From Rhodoferax sp. (GTDB lineage Bacteria > Pseudomonadota > Gammaproteobacteria > Burkholderiales > Burkholderiaceae_C): a stretch of 64,000 bases of DNA. The notes beneath the pieces are model-generated. The model made no database searches. It was not told the DNA's origin and was given only the letters and a program-made list of their open reading frames with translations. The stretch spans positions 372,001-436,000 of the forward strand of contig JACKLK010000002.1 of NCBI GenBank assembly GCA_024236015.1. The letters are read 5' to 3'. The position numbers were made by a program, and so were the translations under genes. Of the stretch, positions 49,601 to 55,600 are shown in pieces (the stretch's first letter is position 1; each line of letters starts with the position of its first letter).

Positions 49601-52600
49601 GAACGTGGCGAGCAACAGCCAGCAGGGCTTTGCGTCGGACTACAACCTGTTCATGCTGGGGGCGTCGGCCAAGCTGGGGTACTGGGAGGACCGGCCGTTC
49701 CTGAACCGCACGGACTGGTTCTACGAGATCGGGCAGGACCGCAACAGCGTGACGGCCGATGCGCGGTTCGTGGATGCGGACGGTGCGGACAACGTGGTGG
49801 GCTGGGATGGCAGCACGGTGGCGGGCAGCGTGCGCATCGTGGACGACGGGGACGCGACGTTTGCCACGGTGGGGACGTGGACGGCGGTGAGCACGGGCGG
49901 CAGCACGAACCCGCGCGCAGGCGATGCGCTCAACGCGGTGCCCGGCGATGGCGCGAGCCAGGCGAGCTGGACCTTCGACGGGCTGACGCCGGGGTATTAC
50001 CGGGTGTCGGCGAGCTGGCCGTACCAGGCGGCGATGAGCAGCGACTCGCTGTTCCGTATCTATGACGGCAGCACGGTGGTGGGTGCACAGGAGGTGAACC
50101 AGAACTACCGCGCCTCGAGCGGCTTTGCCGATGCGGGCAGCACGTGGGAGAACCTGTCGGTGGTGCGCATCAGCGGGGCGAGCCTGCGCGTGGTGCTGGA
50201 CAACCTGGCCAACGGCAAGGTGATAGCCGATGCGGTGCGCATCGAGCGGCTGGTGGGGGACTTCGGTGCCGATGACGACCTGCATTTGCGCAGCGACTCG
50301 CCGGCGATCGACCGTGGCGATCCGAACAGCCCGGCGCTGGGCGAGCCGCGTCCGAACGGCAACCGGGTGGACCTGGGGGCGTACGGCAACACGAGCCAGG
50401 CCAATACGAGCCCGGATCCGATGGTGCAGCTGCTCGGCCCCAACGGGCTGGAGAAGCTCGAGGTGGGGGTTCCGGTGACGGTGAGCTGGCGCAGCGCGGG
50501 GCTGCTGCCGTACGACAGCGTGCTGCGGCTCGATGCGGGGCAGGACAACCTGGCGGCGCCGGGCAACTGGCTGGGGCAGGTCAGCGGAGACCGCACGGAC
50601 GGCTACAGCAACTACTACAGCACGATCAACACGAACACGGCCATCGACATGAGTGCGCTGGCGGCGGGCACGCCCGAGGCGATGGTGCGCAGCTATGCGT
50701 ATGCGCCGGGAGGCACGACCGCGGGGTACCAGATCACGTACCAGATCGATGCGGCGGACGGTGCGTACCAGGCGGTGCTGTACTTCGTGGAGCCCAGCAA
50801 CATTGCGGTGGGTGCGCGCAAGTTCGACATCGTGGCCAATGGCACGGTGATCGCGGCGGACGTGGACGTGCGCGCGCTGGCGGGCAACGTGATCAACAAG
50901 GCGGTGGCGCTGACGCTGAACCTGAACGTGAGCGGTGGCCAGGGCCTGAAGCTGGAGTTCGTGAACAAGTCGGCCTCGTACAGCGCGATCGTCAGCGGGA
51001 TCGAGTTGCGCCAGGCCAATGCCGGCGGGGTGGCCAACCCGGTGCTGAGCCTGCAGGCCTCGAGCGACAACGGGGCGAGCTGGACGACGGTGGCCACGGG
51101 GCTGACGCTGGACCAGTACGGCAACGGGCAGACCTTGTGGACGCCGGACACCGAGACGGTGGGCAACACGGCGCGGCTGCGCGTGGTGGCCACGATCAAC
51201 CCGCCGGGCGGGCCGGTCACGGTCAGCGACACCAGCGACGAGGGGTTCCTGATCGCCAACGCGGGCACCCGGTACTACGTCAACGACGGTTCGCTGGCGG
51301 GCGACGAATACACGACGGCGGTGGGTGACAACGCCAACTCGGGCAAGGACCCGAGCCGACCGATGGCCAGCCTGGCGGCCTTGCTGCGCGCCTACGACCT
51401 GGATGCGGGCGACATCATCTACGTGGACAGCGGCACCTACAGCCTGGCCACCAACATCGTGCTCGCGCAGCAGGACTCGGGCGTCGTCATCCAGGGCGCA
51501 CAGCTGCCCGGTCACGCCACCATCCTCGACCGCGGCAATACCAATACCGGGCAGGTCGTCATCGACCTGCGCGGCGCCGACGACGTGGTGCTGCGCAACC
51601 TGCGCCTGACCGGCGGCAGCTACGGCCTGTGGGCCGACTCCGGCGTCGACAGCGACCGGGTCACGCTGGCCGACAGCCGGGTCTACGGCAACCTGTATCA
51701 CGGCGTGTACGTCGAGTCCAACAGCCTCAGCGAGAACTTCACCGTCTCGGGCGGCGCGCTGCACAACAACGGCTACAGCGGCGCCTACCTGCGCGCCGGT
51801 GGCGGTCTGATCACCGGCAGCGAACTGTACGGCAACGGCCAGTGGGGTGCCGATGTCAGCGGCACGTCGAGCGCCGGGCTGGTGACGGTGTCCGGCAACA
51901 AGGTGCACGACAACGCCTCGGGTGGCATCTATGCCAACAACCACGCGCTGCTCGTCGGCAACGAGGCCTACAGCCACCTGGGCTCGGGCGACCGGGGCAT
52001 CTTTGTCTCCAACAGCGCCGTGGCGCGCGACAACTTCGTGCACCACAACTACGACGGCATCTATGCGAGTTCCGGTGGCACGGCCGACCACAACGAGGTG
52101 TATTTCAACACCCGCTACGGCATCGACCTGTGGAACGGCATCGCCCGTGCCAACCGCGTCTACAGCAACTCGATCGGCATCAATCAGCAGTACTACTCGT
52201 CGATCGAGAACAACGTCATCTACGTCAACACCAATGTCGGCGTGCAGATCGGCAACAGCGCCTATGACACCTCGTTCACGCGCAGCAACACCATCTACCA
52301 GCCGGTCGGCGACGCGGTGCTGGTGCAGGGCAATGCCGGCAACACCCATCTGGTGAACAACATCATCCAGGTCAACGCGGGTTATGCGATCAACCTGGCA
52401 AGTGCGGCTTCGCTGGTGCAGTCCGACTACAACCTGTTCTGGACGCCGCAGGCCGGTGGCCGCATCGGCCTGTATGCGGGCGTGCAGCAGGCCACGCTGG
52501 CCGCCTGGCGTACCGCCAGCGGCAAGGATGCCGACAGCAAATACGGCGATCCGCTGTTCCTCGACATCGACGGTGCCGACAACATCCTGGGCGAACGCGA

Positions 52601-55600
52601 ACTGGTGGCCGGCAATGGCTTCGACGACAACTTCGGCCTGCGCGCCAACTCGGCCGCCATCGACGCCGGCAACATGTATTTCGCGCCGCCCACCGACATC
52701 GACGGCCTGGCGCGCCGCGACGACCCGAGCACGGCCAATACCGGCGACGGGCTGCCGCTGTATGTCGCGACCGCCCAGCCGTTCGCCAACTTCCCGCTCA
52801 CCGGCACCAAACTGAACTACCGCACCGGTGACGGGGCGACCACCTATACCTTGCCGTTCGCATTCCCGTTCTACGGCCAGAGCTACACCACCGCCTACAT
52901 CAACACCAACGGCTTCATCCAGTTCGGCACCAGCAGCGGGGCCTCGAGCGGCAACAACGGCAACTCCTTGCAAGGCCTGATCGACCGCATCCGCATCGCG
53001 CCGCTGTGGGACAACCTGAGCACCTTCTCGTCGACCGACGCGACCCGCGACCTGTACGCCGACACATCGGTGGCCGGCCAGGTGACGATCCGTTGGGCCG
53101 CGGTGATGGAGGGCACGGCCAATCCGGTCAACTTCTCGGTGACCCTGTTCGACGATGGCCGCTTCCGCTTCGACTACGGTCCGAGTGCCAGCGGCCTGAC
53201 GCCGACGGTCGGCGTATCGGCCGGCAATGGCCAGACCTACGTGCTGGCGAGCTACGATGGCCAGAGCGACCTGTCGTCCGTGGGCCCCCTGGAATGGGCG
53301 GCAACCCCGGGCCTGAACTACTACGACATCGGCGCCTACGAGTTCCTGGGCGACTCGAACGACACCACCGGGCCGACCGTGACCGCGATCAGCCAGTTGC
53401 CCCCCGACGGCGGCACCACGGCCGCGGCGTTCAGCAGCCTGCAGATCGACTTCAGCGAACCGCTGGATCGCATCAGCGCGCGCAGCCCGGCCAACTACGA
53501 ACTGCTGTACGCCGGCGCCGACGACATCTTCGGCACCGCCGACGACAGCCGCATCGCGATCGATCCGGGTTACTCCTTCCCCGAGACCAACCTGACGCTG
53601 CAACTGACCAATGGCGTGCTCGGTGAAGGCAACTACCGGCTGCGCCTGTCCGGTACGCTGGGCATCTTCGACACCGCCGGCAACCTGCTCGATGGCGACG
53701 CCAATGGCGTTGCCGGTGGCGACTACGTGCGCAGCTTCACGATCGATCGCAGCGGCAACCAGCCGCCGACCGCGACCGACGCGGTGGTCAGTACCGACGA
53801 GGCCACCGGCGTGCTGATCACGCTCGGCGGCACCGATCCGAACGGTGACACGCTGAGCTTCAGCCTGGTGAGCGACCCGCTCTACGGCGTGCTGAGTGAC
53901 TTCGATCCGGTGGCGCATACCGTGCGCTACACGCCGAATGCGAACTTCAACGGCACCGACAGCTTCCGTTTCCGGGTCGACGACGGCAATCTCGGCTCCG
54001 ACGACGGCACGCTGATCGTCAACGTGTTGCCGGTCAACGCGCGCCCCAATGGCCAGGACGTGAGCGCCGTCACCGACGAGGATCTTGCGGTGCAGATCCT
54101 GCTGCCCGGCTTCGACGTGGAGACGGCGCGCGGCAACCTCATCTTCGATCCGGTGCAGCAGCCGACCCATGGCAGCCTGATCCTCGGCCCTGGCGGCCTG
54201 TGGACCTACACGCCGGACGCCGACTTCAATGGTGTGGACACATTCACCTACACCGTCACCGACCGCGGCGATCCCGACGGCTCGACCGGCAACGCGCTGG
54301 TGTCCGCGCCCTCGACGGTCACCGTGACGGTACGGCCCGTGAACGATGCGCCGCGCTTCGGCACCATCGTCTCACCCACCGTCGACGAGGGCCAGACACT
54401 GAGCTTCGCCGTGCCGGGCATCGATCCGGACGGCGACACGCTGACCTACTCGCTGGCCGGCCCGGCCATTGCGGGCGCCTCGATCGACGCCAGTACCGGC
54501 GTGTTGACCTTTGCCGCCGCCGACGGTGCGCTCACGGTGCCGTTCACGGTGCGCGTCAGCGACGGCATCAGCAGCACGGACGCGCATTTCGACGTCATCG
54601 TCGCCAATGTCGCGCCCAGCATCGCGCTGACCGGGGCATCGAGCGTCGACGTGAATGTTCCCTACACCATCAACTTCTCGGCCACGGACCCGGGCCAGGA
54701 CACGATCAGCAGCTGGCTGGTGCGCTGGGGAGACGGCACGACGCAGACCCTGGCCGGCAGCGCGACCAGCGCGACGCGCAGCTACAGCAGCGGGGGCAAC
54801 TTCTCGATCACCGTGACCGCGACCGACGAGGATGGCAGCTACACGTCGGCGCCGCTGGCGGTACGCGCCATCGCGCCGAATCGGCCACCGGTGGTGCCGG
54901 CGCTGCAAAGTGGTGCGGTCGACGAAGACCAGTCCGTGTTGCTGACGCTCAGCTACGGCGACCCGGACGGCGACCCGATCACGGTCAGCTTCCCGACCGG
55001 GCCCGTGCACGGCGTGCTCAGCGATTTCAATCCCTTGACCCGCCAGGTGCGCTACACGCCGACGGCCGACTACAACGGCAGCGACAGCTTCCAGCTGCGC
55101 GTCGACGACGGGCTGGGCGGTGTCTCCACGGGCACGGTCAGCCTGACCGTGCGGCCGGTCAACGATGCGCCGACGGCGCTGGCGGACGTGTTCGCCGTCA
55201 CCAGCGGTGACGTGTTGAACGGGCAACTCGCCGGCACGGATCTCGAGACCGCGGCCGGTGCGCTGCAGTTCGCACAGGTCAGCGGGCCCGCACACGGGGT
55301 GCTCAGCCTGCTGGCCGACGGCAGCTTCAGCTACACCCCCACGGCCGGTTATGTCGGCCCCGACGCGTTCAGCTTCCAGGTCACCGACAACGGCGACCCG
55401 GCCGGCAGCGGCACCGGCAACGGGGCACCCCGCAGCTCGGCGCCGCAGACGGTGACCATCGACGTGTTGCAGTTCAACCGTGATCCGCTCGCGCAGGACG
55501 ACTCCTTCAGCGTCCACGCCGGCCAGGTGCTGCAGGTCGCGGCGCCGGGGCTGCTGGGCAACGACAGCGATGCCGATGGCGACACGCTGCAGGTGGTCGA

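Noticed and set aside
45837..51542. CRISPR or mobile element as the cause of the long direct repeat
   Set aside because: The units are adjacent, 2.85 kb long and coding in frame, with no spacers, terminal inverted repeats or transposase.
41307..54170. A 4,287-codon antisense open frame
   Set aside because: Same cause; it also repeats itself exactly across the tandem duplication, as a shadow of the sense unit must.
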